Assembly (NCBI RefSeq): GCF_011745365.1
Contig: NW_024468917.1
Coordinates: forward strand, 2,046,001 to 2,110,000
Source of the DNA: Cryphonectria parasitica EP155
Lineage: Eukaryota; Ascomycota; Sordariomycetes; Diaporthales; Cryphonectriaceae
Length of the DNA stretch: 64,000 bases
Reading direction: 5' to 3'
Shown: positions 43,247-55,892 of the stretch, in pieces
Position numbering within the stretch: position 1 is the stretch's first letter
Layout of the letters: every line of letters starts with the position of its first letter
Notes under the pieces: model-generated
The model's database searches: none
Seen by the model: only the letters and a program-made list of their open reading frames with translations
What the model was told of the DNA's origin: nothing
Translations under genes and position numbers: made by a program

Positions 43247-44770
43247 ATGGCCCAACACCTTCAGAGACCCGGTGCCCCTCTAAGGACACAGTCTGCGTCC
43301 AGCTTTGCTGAAGGCTTCAGTGTTGCCCGGAACCAGGTTGACAAGGACATCAAGGAGCTTGCAGACCTCGAAGAGGGAACCTCACCAGATTCCGATAGCA
43401 ACGAGGCGCCGTCCCTCACTGTGTCTGGCGATGCGACCCCTGCGAGCTCGTCCACGCCGCTCACCGGGCCAACAACACCAAGTCTCGACCCTGCCGTGGC
43501 CGACGACTTTGCCTTTGCCTTCGACATTGACGGTGTGCTGATCCGCGGTGGCTCGCCCATCCCGGAGGCCATTGAGGCCATGAAGGAGCTCAATGGCGAA
43601 AACGAGTATGGCGTTAGAGTGTAAGTTTATGTTTACTGTCGTCTCCTTTCAAGTCAAGTTACATAGATATTATGCATATATATATATATATGTGAAAAGT
43701 AAAAGGCAATTGCTGACGTCTTGTTCTTCTTGTTGTACAGACCTTACATTTTCCTGACCAATGGTGGTGGCAAGTCAGAAGAGGAGCGCTGCCGCGACCT
43801 CTCCAAACAGCTAGAACTTGAGGTCAGCCCTGGCCAGTTCATCTGCGGTCACACCCCCATGCGGGAGATGGCCAACAAATACCGCACGGTGCTTGTTGTC
43901 GGTGGTGAAGGCGAGAAATGCCGTGAGGTCGCCGAGGCCTACGGCTTCCGGGATGTCATCACACCAGGCGACATCCTCAAGGCGAACCACCACACCGCGC
44001 CGTTCCGCAAGATGTCAGCGGTCGACCTCGCCAACTCGCGCAACCTGCTGGAGCGCGGTGCCATGTCAGACATTGTCATCGAGGCCATCTTCGTGTTCGC
44101 CGACTCGCGCGACTGGGCCTCAGACCTCCAGATCATCCTAGATATCGCCTGCTCCAAGGGCGGCCGTCTCGAGACCCGCTCCGAGACGTTCGAGGAGTAC
44201 CCGCCCATCTACTTCAGCCACAACGACATCATCTGGTCCGCCAGCCATGAGTACCCCCGCCTCGGCATGGGTGCGCTGCGGTCCATCGTCGAGCACACCT
44301 TCGAGAGCATCACGGGCGGCAAGAAGCTCAAGACGCACGCCTTCGGCAAGCCTCAGGTCAGCACCTTTGAGTTTGCCACGCGCCTGCTGCAGCAGTGGCG
44401 CGCAAACCAGCACGGCCTCGTGGACGGCAAGCCGCCGCGCACCGTGTACTTTGTCGGCGACACGCCCGAGAGCGACGTCCGCGGCACGAATGCCATGGAC
44501 GCCAAGAGCAAGGAGGAGTGGTACTCCATCCTCGTCAAGACCGGCGTGTACCAGGACGGTACGGTGCCTGCCTACAAGCCCCGTGCTACCGTCCACACCG
44601 TGCTGGATGCCGTCAGGCACGGCATCAAGCGCGAGATGGACCGTAAGAGCGGCATCCTGGACTCGGCTCCTCTCAACGGCCACGAGGTTGTTGCCAAGAA
44701 GCTGCTGAATGAGCCTGATGTTTCCATCGCTGATGATGGCGGCCTCGCTCTGGGTGTCGTGGTTGGTTGA
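43247..44770 (+). CDS. HAD-superfamily hydrolase, CECR5/HDHD5 type (2 exons, 467 aa)
   Basis: Exons 43247-43620 and 43741-44770; the intron GTAAGT...TACAG contains a TA repeat. Residues 1-85 are disordered and Ser/Thr-rich, possibly a targeting region. HAD motif I is FAFDIDGVL (Asp93 nucleophile, Asp95). Motif II is the Thr of FLTNGGG (Thr131). Motif III is expected near HAFGKP, and motif IV is VGDTPESDVRGTNAMD. This order and the large C2 cap make it subfamily IIA, like yeast YKR070W and human CECR5 (HDHD5), found in mitochondria. The substrate is unknown; a small phosphorylated metabolite is likely. The C-terminus ends in a small hydrophobic stretch (GGLALGVVVG). Confidence 0.92.
43672..43692 (+). 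repeat. TA dinucleotide repeat in intron
   Basis: About nine TA units within the intron of the HAD hydrolase gene; a likely length polymorphism. Confidence 0.8.
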
Positions 44771-47700
44771 GACCAATCTGACCGTTCAAAAATTCGGATG
44801 CAGAACAAACAAACAAACAAACAAACAACAGAGATGCGACAAACAACAGCAAAGTCTCCTTGAAATGCAGAACATCACAGATGAAGGGCTTGATATACCC
44901 ACACGTATTGTCAGTCCTCGTTGACGAATAGCATAAGGGCATCATAGACACGATCATGATATAGATAGGCTATTGGCATGAGAATCCCTCTCTTTCGACA
45001 CTGGATTGGTCAGAAGGCAGAGCCAAGAGGGGTCAGACTCGATAATGAGTTGACCCGTCCGATGGGCTGGCCTGAGGATGTGAAGGGGAAGAAAATACAA
45101 GGAGCCATTCTTGGCGCGGACTGTAACGTCCTGCTGGCACGTTCGTTCTGGTCGGCCTGGTTTTGGTTGGCTATCGACCATATATAGATCCACCATTAAG
45201 CGTTTTATTTATTCTTATTTTTATTGATACCATTACCAAATTGAGCCTCGTCTCGAACAACTCCGAGCTTCTTGATTCACCTTTCATTGATGTGGTAGGG
45301 TAACGTAGTTTCCCTACTGTACTTCTGCCTTCTATCCTAAATGTTCACACCATGTGCTCAGAGTGCTACAGTCGGGCGTTGAAACGGCTCCCTGCAACAT
45401 GCAAAGCACAGATGGGCTCTCCAGGGTTTTTAATCCATGATCTGATCAGTAGATGATCATGAACCTGCAGGATGAAGCAAATGACGATGGAAAACAAAGT
45501 CAACCGTCGTGGCGGTCTTAGCGAGCATGCCAACGCTCTCTACACATGAACATGACTAAATGAACCAAGGACACCAAGTCGAGAGCAGCACACCTCCGCA
45601 CCCTCCTAAGCAAAGAGCCGATCTGAGCTACTAAAGTCACCAGGTAGAACTGCACTTTTTTCAACAACAACTACCGAAGCCTAGGCCATCCTCACTAGGT
45701 CCGGGCCGCAAGTCAGGCCCGTCAGCTGCGTAGTGTTTGCAGCCCACCATTTCCCCTAGAGCCTCGAGGCGTACTTTTGGTGTCTTGAAATATCACGTGC
45801 CAGAGTAAGAGACGGCGACGCTCCAGCCACTGCTGAAGATCTCAGGGCCAAACGGTGAGCTTGTGTCCGACACATGCGGAGGGAAGGGGCTTCGCTGAGG
45901 CAGGGAGCATCGTAGGCATTCATTATGAGATGATACACTTAGGCGTACGTGCTGCAGACGACCTGCTCATCTTGGCAATGTAGAGGATATAATGCAGTGA
46001 CCCTCTCGTGAGGCGGACGGCCGCACACACCTCTTGTCGTTGCCCCTGCGCTCCGCCACAGAGGGGAATTCCTTTTTTAATTAAAAAAGCAAAAAAAAGG
46101 AGAGGGGGGGCTCCCATCTTCTGACGCCGAGGGACCTCGAGAACAAAGCCCTTACTGTAGCTGGCCTTTGCGCTTCATGAGTCTTTGCTAAGACAGTAAG
46201 CAGACCGTACGGGTCCGCAAAAGTATTAAAGTATACGAACTTGTTGGAGGACTCAGCGTGGGATTCAAAAACTTGAGCACAGGTGATAAGATTAGATAAG
46301 ATTATAGATAGCAGACGTCACCTCAACCCCACCCAGTCGTCCTCATACGACCACAACCCTGTCTCCTCACCATCGAGGATGTCATTCGGGGCATTTGTTC
46401 GTGCATGCAGGCGCGCAGACATTGTTCTGCATGAATACGTTAAACTGGCCCGCTCCGTTACTCCGTAAGGGCCAAGGCTTTCATGGGGCGCCGGGCCGGA
46501 TAGAGCGCCGCCGAGGAGGTGCATGCGGGACACTTCACCGGCTTCTGCGCGGTCTGACGGGGGCGTTGAGCCTCCAGTGCTGACAGTGGCGTTGTGCGCT
46601 GGCGAGAGACTCCCATTTCCTGAACTTTGTAAGATCGGGCTCGAAGGATTGAGAATAAGGCTGTGGTGAGTGGGACCTAGTGAGTGCTATTTGATCCCCC
46701 CCCCCCCCCATTGGAGTCTCCCACAGAAGAATGCCCCGAGCATTGATCCTTTTGGGGCCAAAGGTTGTCTCGATACAAACAATGGCACCACATATCTCTT
46801 CCGAAGAAGGCAGCCGAACTCTCAAATGTCAGCTCTGGTAGGGCAACCGTTCTTCGAGCTCGGTACCGAAACTGCAATCTCGGTGGCTGGTCGTGCTCAT
46901 CTGGCCAAAGCAGCTGAGCACAGGTGTGAGCAATTATGCGAGTTTCTGCAGATATCACTAGTTCAGGCGCGAATGCTGACCTTGCTGTGAGACCCATGAC
47001 ACCAGCCTCCACATTCAGCATCTTTCTGTAGCATAGCTGAAGGCATTCGTGCCCAAGGCGAACAAACGCATTAGTCTTTTGCCTTACCGCTGGCAGGAAA
47101 GGTCACAAGATGGCCCACAGCCCGCTATTTTGCTGATTCAAAAAATTGATGATGAGAAGAGGGGGCTTTACTGATTGCAAACAAGACCTGTGACCAGAGA
47201 GAGGCCAAGACATGCCTACAGCATTGTGGCAAATGCCCGCCTCTACAGAGTCGCAAGACATGTAGACCAGGCGACTATGAATGTCACAGAGCTCTACCAT
47301 ATATTTGGGGGCAGCTCAAGCCCCAAAAATAGTTCATTGGTGGGGGCCGGAATTGGGGGTCAAAACGCGATAGAGGGGGCCAGAAGCACTTGGAAATATC
47401 CCATAATAGCAGGGACCACGAAACCTTCGACGTAATGTAATGACATTCACGGTCAATCAGCATGGACCAGTCACTACCCCCACGGATCATCACTCCCTAA
47501 TACCACATGTCAGACTTCAATTTGCCTGCGATGTTGGTGGACGCAGACACAGCGTAGCATCCTAGTTCAATGTTGGCTGTCGGGCGGGACTTTCTAGAGC
47601 ACCACGGTCAGCTACAGCCTTTCTACGACCATATTGCCATTTCAGACGGAGACGCCTTAACCTCTGAAAATAATTGGCATTTTCATGAATGATTGCACTG

Positions 47701-48751
47701 CCTCGATGAGACAACCAACAGAAATATCATGCATGAGACCGATGGATAGCGAAGAGCATTCGAGATACCCAGCCGCAGCTGAGCGTGAAGGATGGGGGCT
47801 GTTTTGCTGATAACCATATATTTAATTGTTGGCCATGGCCTCATGGACTTATTTTCCAGAACTCCTTCCAAAAACCTTTCGCTCGAAGCCATTTCTACTA
47901 TCCATCTACATTGAAAATCCCCACCGCCCCCTTTCCTTCTCCCAAAAGGTATTCGTCGGCATTCGAAAGCAAATCTGTTTCAACCCTGATCTCAGCAAAT
48001 TGACCCTTTGGCGTCAGCGGTACCCTAATATGCATAGACCTGCAGCTACAGAGATATCGCCTTGTCATCAACAACTATATCGGAAGTATGAGACCTGTCC
48101 CTGCGAGGGAAGCACCCTACACGACCTTCGATCGAGACATTCTACCCTTGCACTGCTGGAACTGTGCTTCCGGCAACCTTTTTCTAAAAATACAAAGCGT
48201 TCTCCCAGAGAATTCGGGCATAAGCGTTACATACTAATGCTTGTTAGCCTTCGTTGCCTTGTTGCCTCCCGATATTTCTGGACGAAGGAACCAGTCGGGC
48301 ACATCATTTATGGACGACCAATCACTATCAGGCCGGTAGACGAAGACAACTGCCTTCACCATGAATACGACGTTGCCTTTGCTTCACCGGTCGTGTTAGG
48401 AATTGAGCCGGGACCTTCGGATTCGAGATCGCACACAGGGCGCAGGGAGCAATCCTTAATAGCGTGAAGTTAACGTTGTCGGTATCCAGTTACCTGGTCT
48501 CTCACATGCCTGGCTTTGATGCCCTGAGGAAGGGCGTACTACGGAGAAGGGCTCAAGTGTCGAAGGGCTCAAGTGTCGAAGGGCTCGTTGGTATGGAACC
48601 ATTATCGTTTATCTCTGTCATGAAAGAGTTCAATAGGCCTATTTAGAGGCTGACATGACTGCTGCATTTCAATGAGCCAGCACATCCCACCTCGTCACAA
48701 GTTCTTTGGGTTGCAGGTCGTCTCAAGGACAACGGCTCGAAAACAGGCAAG
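44771..48751. other. Long intergenic region
   Basis: About 4 kb with no supported gene. It holds an AAAC repeat at 44804-44828 just after the HAD stop, a run of 14 C at 46696-46709, A-rich tracts at 46074-46100, and two exact copies of a 16-base unit at 48549-48580. A 213-codon open frame at 47.8-48.5 kb has no family resemblance, and I do not call it a gene. Confidence 0.45.
48549..48586. repeat. Two exact 16-base tandem copies plus a partial third
   Basis: GGGCTCAAGTGTCGAA is repeated at 48549-48564 and 48565-48580, followed by GGGCTC. It lies about 170 bases before the start of the zinc-finger gene. Confidence 0.8.
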
Positions 48752-50796
48752 ATGCCTTCTCCTACGCAAAGTGCAAGCAAGTCTTGCTCTGAAAGGTTCT
48801 CTGCACACTCTCGATCATCATCAACATCATCATCATCACCAAGCCATGATGAATCCTGCCCGTGAGTCTACCTGGCTGGCATCAGCTGATCCAATACATC
48901 AGCTGACCACATACCAGATTGTATAAACATCGCGCCGGGCGGGGATCATTACCAGAGCGCATGATGTTCGACATGATACGGGAGCAGGGGGAGTCTCACG
49001 GCCGCAACTTGAATCTGCCGTTCTCTGATGGCGAACAGCGAAAGTGTCCCATGAATAAGTGCAAAGAGAGATTCTCAACTCCATGGGCTGTGCTACACCA
49101 TCTCAGCCTTTGTGGCGATGGTGAAGTGGAATGCCAAGGTCTCGGCTGCAAAGCTTACAACGGTTACGATTTCAAGAGTCGGTCCACCTCAGTGGAACAC
49201 GAGTTGAGGACTACCATCGGTAAGACTTCCATTGGTAAGCGGAAGCGTTCGCAATACTCCGGCTCTGAGCCATCGATTTCCGGCAACGGGAACACAGTCG
49301 GCTCCAGCCAAGGCGGCGATGAAACTGGAGAGGGCAGCCGACAGCAACAGGAGACCCCCAAGTCAAAGTCACCATCACAAGGGCCGCACGAGATGGACGC
49401 AAGCCTGTCGTTGTCGGCTGAACCCTCAGGATCCAGCGAATTTTGCCATCCAGCAAGTACTTTCCAAGACTCCCTTCCCATTCGAACGTCGAACCGGGAT
49501 CTGAAGCGGATACGCACTTCGAAGTCCTGGCAATCCAATCACTACAGCAGCGACATTGGAATGCCAACAAGTTCGATAGGTGACCCCTTGCTGTTCAGTC
49601 CCCAGACAATGTATACAGGCTCCTCCATTTCTCTCACGACATCGAGCCAGCCTCCGTGGACACCTATATCCTGGGGTACGACGGTATTCGACGGATCACC
49701 GCACGAGGGATGGCAGATGGTTGCTTCGCCAGGGTTCTTATCGCCACAGGCACCATCTGGAGCTTTTCAAGACACACACTGGTCGAACTTTGGCCAAAGT
49801 AAAGACGAAATGGCAATAATGAGGCCCTTTGAAATGCAGCAGGTGAGCGATACAATGATGGAACATTCTGGGAACCTATTCGATGAGACTGGACAAGCAA
49901 CAATACAGGGCTCTGGCCTCGGAATTGACTTTATGCTACCCACCTCGTCCGTCGAATACACACTGCATCATGGTGGATCAGGGCCAGGCGCTCTTGTTCC
50001 CCTCCCGTCGCATTACCCTCCCATTGCTGAAGAAGTCTTTCCTGTCCCGACGAACCCGCAAATCGACCTTCCTTCGCAAGCCGACAGCGTTGCCAATGCA
50101 TTTGGAGACGGTCAATCTGTCGGCAACGCACATTTTAACGCCGCCAGTATGCACTCGTTTCAGAACAACCCTAGCACACATGCAGCAGCAGCAGCCGCAA
50201 CAGAAGCAACGATTCACACCCCAAATTTTGCAGCTTCAACAGATCAGGAATCGGCCCTCATGCAGGATGTAAATCTAAAGGGGAAGATCGACAGATGTCC
50301 GTGGCCCAGGTGCAAGCACAAACCCAAGGGGCCCAACAACAAAAATTGGCGCTCTCATCTCAGGCGGCACATAAGGACGCATCAGCGTGGCAAGAAGCTC
50401 CCTTGCCTGGTCCCGGAGTGCCTGGCGACATTCTCCGCAGGCCGCCATGACAATCTTCGGGCCCATCTATGTCGAGTTCATAAATGGGAGAAGAATCAAG
50501 CCATGGAGGCTGTCGAGAACAACACACCCAGCTTCCAGGAGCTGTCCTGGCCCAGCCAAGGTGTCACGACTGGCCTCGGACACTGGACCAAAGATGAACA
50601 TTCCCAAGAGGTTGACCAAGGGCTTATTGGACAAGATGCCACGCTCATTGGTGACCAGGAAAGTGATCTGGGTATCTCACTTCTGCAGACTGCGTTTGGG
50701 CCAACTGTATTTGGGGGTGTGGATGCTGGATTTGATTACCTGGATGTGCCTATTGAGAGACCGTCTAACATCGGGCCTGTAGGATGGAATTCTTAG
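48752..50796 (+). CDS. C2H2 zinc-finger transcription regulator (2 exons, 662 aa)
   Basis: Exons 48752-48861 and 48918-50796, joined across a 56-bp GTGAGT...CCAG intron. The large second exon has no ATG at its open end, which supports the small Ser-rich first exon. Zinc-binding text occurs at both ends. N-terminal: ESCPLYKHRAGRG, CPMNKCKERFSTPWAVLHHL with a following Cys, and ECQGLGC. C-terminal: CPWPRCKHKPKGPNNKNW continuing to HLRRHIRTH, then CLVPECLATFSAGRHDNLRA to HLCRVH, each C-x4-C with a long finger and H-x3/4-H. Between them lie about 400 low-complexity residues rich in Ser, Gly, Pro and Gln, with nuclear-signal-like KRKR. This build is common in fungal lineage-specific regulators. 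Target genes are unknown. Confidence 0.88.
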
Positions 50797-51913
50797 GTTC
50801 ATCATGATGTTATCTCCTTGAAATCTTTCCTATAGCTTGACTTCAACAGGAGTATTGGTGATTTTCTACCAATCAAGGTCAGACATATGCTGTGAATGAT
50901 GTCTTGCAACAAATGTGATTATGAATCTAGACGAGATCATCACACTCATTGATGTCCTTGGGGGCCCTTGGGGGCCCTGAAAGAAATGAAACACGTCGAC
51001 TACACATGGTAGTTCTGAATTTCCTTCACATCCATACAATAACCGTTAACTTACCTTCCACTTGAGACCATTCAAATCTTTGTATCCTACTTTAGACATG
51101 GAAACACCAAGCTGCATGCAAAGTTGACCCATATTTACCTCGGCGGGACGGGCTGTTTTTTTTTTTGATGTATCAGAGTTATACCAGTCGTAACGTAATT
51201 TGCAAACTGGAGTCTCATATTTATGGCAGTATATAGGTAGTCTGAGACATCCCCTCATTGAGGTGGGCATGCTACGCGTTTTACCTTGGCTGTCTGCAGA
51301 GGCTGCTCATTATCAGCACCAATCATTCATCTAAATTATTCGAATAGTTCGTATCTAGAGGGATGTGTCAATGTCATTCTTCGGTTATGAATCATAGTGC
51401 ATCCTTAGACAAAAACTCAGTCATTACTCTGGGAGATCCCACCTGCCAAGCAGCAAAACCTTTGAAGATGGGTCATTTGACATGCATGCAACTTACACAG
51501 GGAGCGTGGTAGCTTGCTGGTACAGTCTGACACAGGGATTTTCCGAGGCAGAATTTCAGATGCCGTGCAGTTTACACATAGGAAAAGGACATCCAGAGGA
51601 ATATCGACAGGGAGAAGAGGGTCCGGTTCCCTTAATGACTCCAATCAGATATGAAAAGGGTGATGAAGTTTAGTGAAACTTATCCGAAGCCCTTGCAAGG
51701 GCTTTTGGTTTAATGCGTTGCAAGGAGAGCAGAATAATCAGAATGTGGACTTCGGTTGTGATATATTAGGACGAAGGCGCTGCCATTGATGGGCGTCCTC
51801 AAAACAAACGTCCTCAACCAAGATTGGTCGTGTACCCCTTATACATGCAACATTAGAAGCACTGCACGCATCTTCCACTAATATGACTGATTCCCATCAT
51901 AAGGAGTGTGTAT
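50797..51913. other. Intergenic region
   Basis: About 1.1 kb. A doubled CTTGGGGGCCC unit sits at 50957-50978 in the 3' region of the zinc-finger gene. The rest is AT-rich without coding signal. Confidence 0.5.
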
Positions 51914-52318
51914 ATGGCCAATCCTGAGAAGTATCCTTGTGGTAACGACTTTTGAGGTTTGATACTAACCTCTCTGCGGGCTATCAGGAAGTCTCAGCAA
52001 GCTCAGGGGAGCACTTCATCTGTGACCCAAGAGAATCTCAATCAGCTGCCATCCGGCAATATCACTAGTATGGATACCTACTTAGACTTCGATTCAGCCT
52101 ATGAGAGACTGAAGCTGGGCCAGAAGACCCCGCATAGGGCATCTTCCCAGCTGCAATATATTCACTACTGGGAGACCAACTTCCAGGCTGCCACATTGAG
52201 CCAGAACAGCAACCACGGCTCTGACCAGCAGGGAAAGCAAAATAAACAGCAGGAGGTGGAGGACCAGGAAACACACAAAGAGACAGATTTGGAGAGGACT
52301 AGGGACTCTGGAGACTAG
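51914..52318 (+). CDS. Small orphan protein (2 exons, 115 aa, tentative)
   Basis: ATG 51914 starts a 17-base exon (MANPE plus two bases) with donor GTATCC at 51931. The intron has a perfect CTAAC branch site at 51965-51969 and ends TATCAG at 51987. Exon 2 (51988-52318) continues in frame to give 115 residues. The protein is soluble and polar, with a central segment MDTYLDFDSAYERLKLGQK then LQYIHYWETNFQAATLS that looks helical, and a highly charged Gln/Glu/Lys tail. No signal peptide, cysteines or known domain are seen. The intron signals are the main reason to believe it. It could be lineage-specific, or a remnant. Confidence 0.45.
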
Positions 52319-55300
52319 TGTAATGTCGTCAAAGTTCAGACGAATGGGGCAGCGAGGTCGGATGTATGGACCACTTTGACTCTTGTTTGGTTTTTCCTCT
52401 ACCATAATTCATAATATTTACTACCCCCCTTTTTCCCTGTTTCAAATTGTGCAAGAAAACTTCAAGTCTTACCGAAATTGCATTGTCATAAAAAAACTTT
52501 AAACAGGTTGAAGCTCATATGCAGTGATCGTGGCCCAACTGGACTTGACGCCTTCACACAAGTCACTCCGCTCCTGGAGACATATGATCTTGTGAAAGAA
52601 AACGGTCTATGACATGGTTGAGTTTCATTGAAGCTATTGTATGGGTACATACGTAGATGGAGCCCATGTGATGCAATGCATCAACCTTGGAGGGAAACAC
52701 TGAGACCCTTCCAGTCTGCCAGTACCGGCCCAAATCATTCTCCAATCGACCCCCAGATAGCTATTCTATCTTTGACTGTCGAGGACACAGTATATCTAGC
52801 GATGAGGAGACTTCGTACCCTCCTCCCCTCAGAGGACCTCACTGGTACCGAAGCAGAGTGACTAGACATTGGATTGGTAATGTTACACATCATCTCCGGG
52901 CGTGCATATGTCCAATTCTAAGCCCGCCAGATCACTATTCTTGTGCAGGCTGCCACACGCTTGCGATTAGGCATGAGGCCCCGCGTGCCGACTCACAGCC
53001 ACTTGCAACCTCCTGTCCCGGGCAGTTGTCGTGGTATCAAATGAGCTGGCGCCGATTGGATTGGGACAAGAGACCTGGCCGAGATAGAGTTCCGATCGAC
53101 AAGCGCCCTGCGCCGATAGAGAACCCTGTGGCGGCGGGCACGGGAACCAATTTTAAAGTACTGTAAGGACCGGGCCTAAATCATCCCTACTTGAGTTGCC
53201 AAAAGGGAAAATGATATTCAGGGGACATGTCACCCCCTCCCCCCCTTCATGGCCTGCGAGATTGACGGTGAGGGTTGATACAAGATGATCCACACCGCGG
53301 CCGCAGACTCGTCGCCCGTTGTGGTATAAGGTCGATCGAAGGTATCATGAGCTGCGCAGTGTGCAGGACCACGTCATTCCGCACATTTAAGGTTGGCGGC
53401 CCGATCTAGAATGGCCTGGCGCCGGATCGGGAGGGCGGCTCCTCTTGCGGTGATGTGCGCTGCAAGGGGCTTTGGGGGGAGGGGGGTTCTGGGCCTGGCG
53501 ACGATGACTGCTGATGAACAACAGTCAGCTACTTCTTCAAGTCTTTTACCTGTTTACCTGTAACGCTTGGTCTGGAGGAAAAAAGGACATGGAGAGGGGA
53601 TTTAGAAGGGATGGTATCCGAAAGAGGACATTGAGGCCGTTATGTGCTCCCATTCTTGTTCTGCTGGGACCTGCGTATGAAATCTGTCTACCAACCCCTC
53701 CTTGTCGCCAAGAGCCCGGACGGAGTCCGTTCGTTCTGGGTGGGCTCTTCATCAGAATTCCTGATCAGAGAGACTGCAGGCTCTCGGGTAAGACGGCACG
53801 CTGGCAAGGCTTGTCTTCGGGTGGCAGATGCGTGCCAAGAGAAGACAGCCACGGGAATAAGAAGACACTGCAACCTCGACATGGTGGGCATTGTCCGTCT
53901 TCGTGTCACCCAGCCACGGCGGTTGAATGAAATGAGGTCCGGGACATCCTGGCTCGTACCTATAACAGGCCACGAAGGACAGCCTGCAGTATTTGTCAGC
54001 GACCATTGGACCCTTGGTAGGTCTCCCCCACCTCCTCTTTCCCATCGGTTCTCCCATCTTCTTGGAGGAAAAAAAAAAAAAGCAATGACTTTTATGGTTG
54101 TATCACAGTCAGTGCTGGATAAGATGCCGCTAGGGAAGGCACCACGAGTCTGACATGGAAATGTGCTAGAGGGCTCAGCGATTAGCAGGGTCTAGAAGTA
54201 ATCTGTAGGTGCATGGCCTTTTCCCCCTCTGAGCCTCCGGGGCTTCCAGGCAGTCCGACGTCATAGTCTCCACCCACACCTTACCACACCCTGACCAACC
54301 CCCCCCCCCCCGCCAGTGCAGTTCCTCCTACCACAGCACGCCGCAGTAATATTATTGGCTTAGGGGACTGCAGCCTCCTCCCCTCCTGCTTGCCGTAAGA
54401 TCAGGGCAAAACACAGCACACAGCACACGCAGCATATAGCGCACACAGCTGAGAAACCCCACCGGCCACACCTTCTTCTCTGCCGTTCTCGCTCTCCTCT
54501 CGTGATGCCCAGCGTCGGAGTAATTGGAAATCACCTAATCCCCTTTGGAATAGTACACCATCGTACAGGAAGGGATAAAGTTCTTTTTTACCCCGAAGAA
54601 GAGGTCTTCTACTCCTGGCTCTGCCAGAGACAGGAGGGCACAATGTTACAAATACTGATGTCATACCATGCCGCCTCTTAAATCTTCTAGAATCTGGCTG
54701 GTCTCACTCGGCAATAAGAGTAGGACAAAATAAGTAAAACAAGAATAAAAAAAAACAAGGGAGGCCACCGTAAAAGATTAAAAAAATCCCCCGAAACCAA
54801 AACCCACAGCTAAATATCACAACTCTCCTCCCATACTCGTGCAGCCGACCCATGACTCTCTCCTCCGTCGCTTAATGCGTGCGTGTGTCTGGATGTGTCT
54901 TCCTGAGTACGGATTAACTGGGCCCGGGCACAAGCTCGGTGATGGCTTCCGAGCTGGCTGGGCCATTACAAGCCCATTCATTACAGGCCCCCGGGGTGGG
55001 CAGGGTGGACAGTGTGGGCACTGGTAGTGGCCGCGATAGGTAATGTGAAGTGACAGCGCGTTGGTGACAGTGTCAGGGTACAGTGCAGTGCTGGTAGTGG
55101 CATCTGGGGGTGTTTTAGCGTGCCCTACGGTGGTACCTAGGCGCGCTAGGTAGGGTCCTGGGGAATCCCTACAACCTTTTATCCGACCCTGCCTCAAAGG
55201 TTCAGTTCCCGGGTTCAGGTCTTCTCTTTCTTCGTCGGCCGGAGAGAGTCAGAGTCAGATTCACTTTGGTCGCGGTCTCCATCAACTACTTCTCGTATTT

Positions 55301-55892
55301 TTCTTTTTCTTTCTTTCTCGCACCCTTGGCACCCGGCAACTTTGTGTTGGACTTCTCTTATCGTCCCATCTTGCAGCGCTCCTTTTTGAGAAACCCCTCC
55401 ACCACACCCGTGTTCGTCTTGTCCTTCTCAGATGGTGCCGTTCCTTACCGTACCATCATCTTCGGTTTTCCTTTGCGACGTGGAAGAGGAGGATCAGGAA
55501 GAGAGGCCGCCGGACAGCACCACCACCATCATCATCCAAAGCTCCACCGACAACCGCACACCCGCTCCCGCTGAGGTTCAGAGCAAGGCTAGAGCCGGAC
55601 GATAGCCGACAAACTCCATCTTCTCACGTTTCGTCTGCGCGTCGCCCGTCGTGAGACCAAGGGCGAGAGGGAAGCACGCGGCCACCATTGTCTCGTTCAC
55701 GGTCCCCTCCGCCAAGATCGAATCTTGTCGCGTCTGCACGCACACCTTTGCAGCTGGGCTGCGCGCTCAGGCTAGCGACGCGACAAAACTGCCCCCCCCC
55801 CCCCCCCCAGCGTTCCGACGACTCGAGTTGTGATCCAATCTGTCCATTGCGCCATCCCTCGCGACCCGGCCAGCTGCTGCGCGGTCGCGATC
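52319..55892. other. Long intergenic region
   Basis: About 3.6 kb with no supported gene. C homopolymers lie at 54299-54311 (13 C) and 55792-55808 (17 C, 85 bases before the Prp24 start). An inverted repeat TACCTAG/CTAGGTA flanks GCGCG at 55133-55151. From about 55270 on, the plus strand is pyrimidine-rich then C-rich, fitting the Prp24 promoter and leader. Confidence 0.5.

Noticed and set aside
47826..48467. Plus-strand frame of 213 codons upstream of the zinc-finger gene
   Set aside because: Composition is random-like, codon use differs from the real genes, and no domain or splice pattern is seen.
53644..54153. Plus-strand frame of 169 codons
   Set aside because: No family, no promoter or splice support, and low-complexity content at the end.
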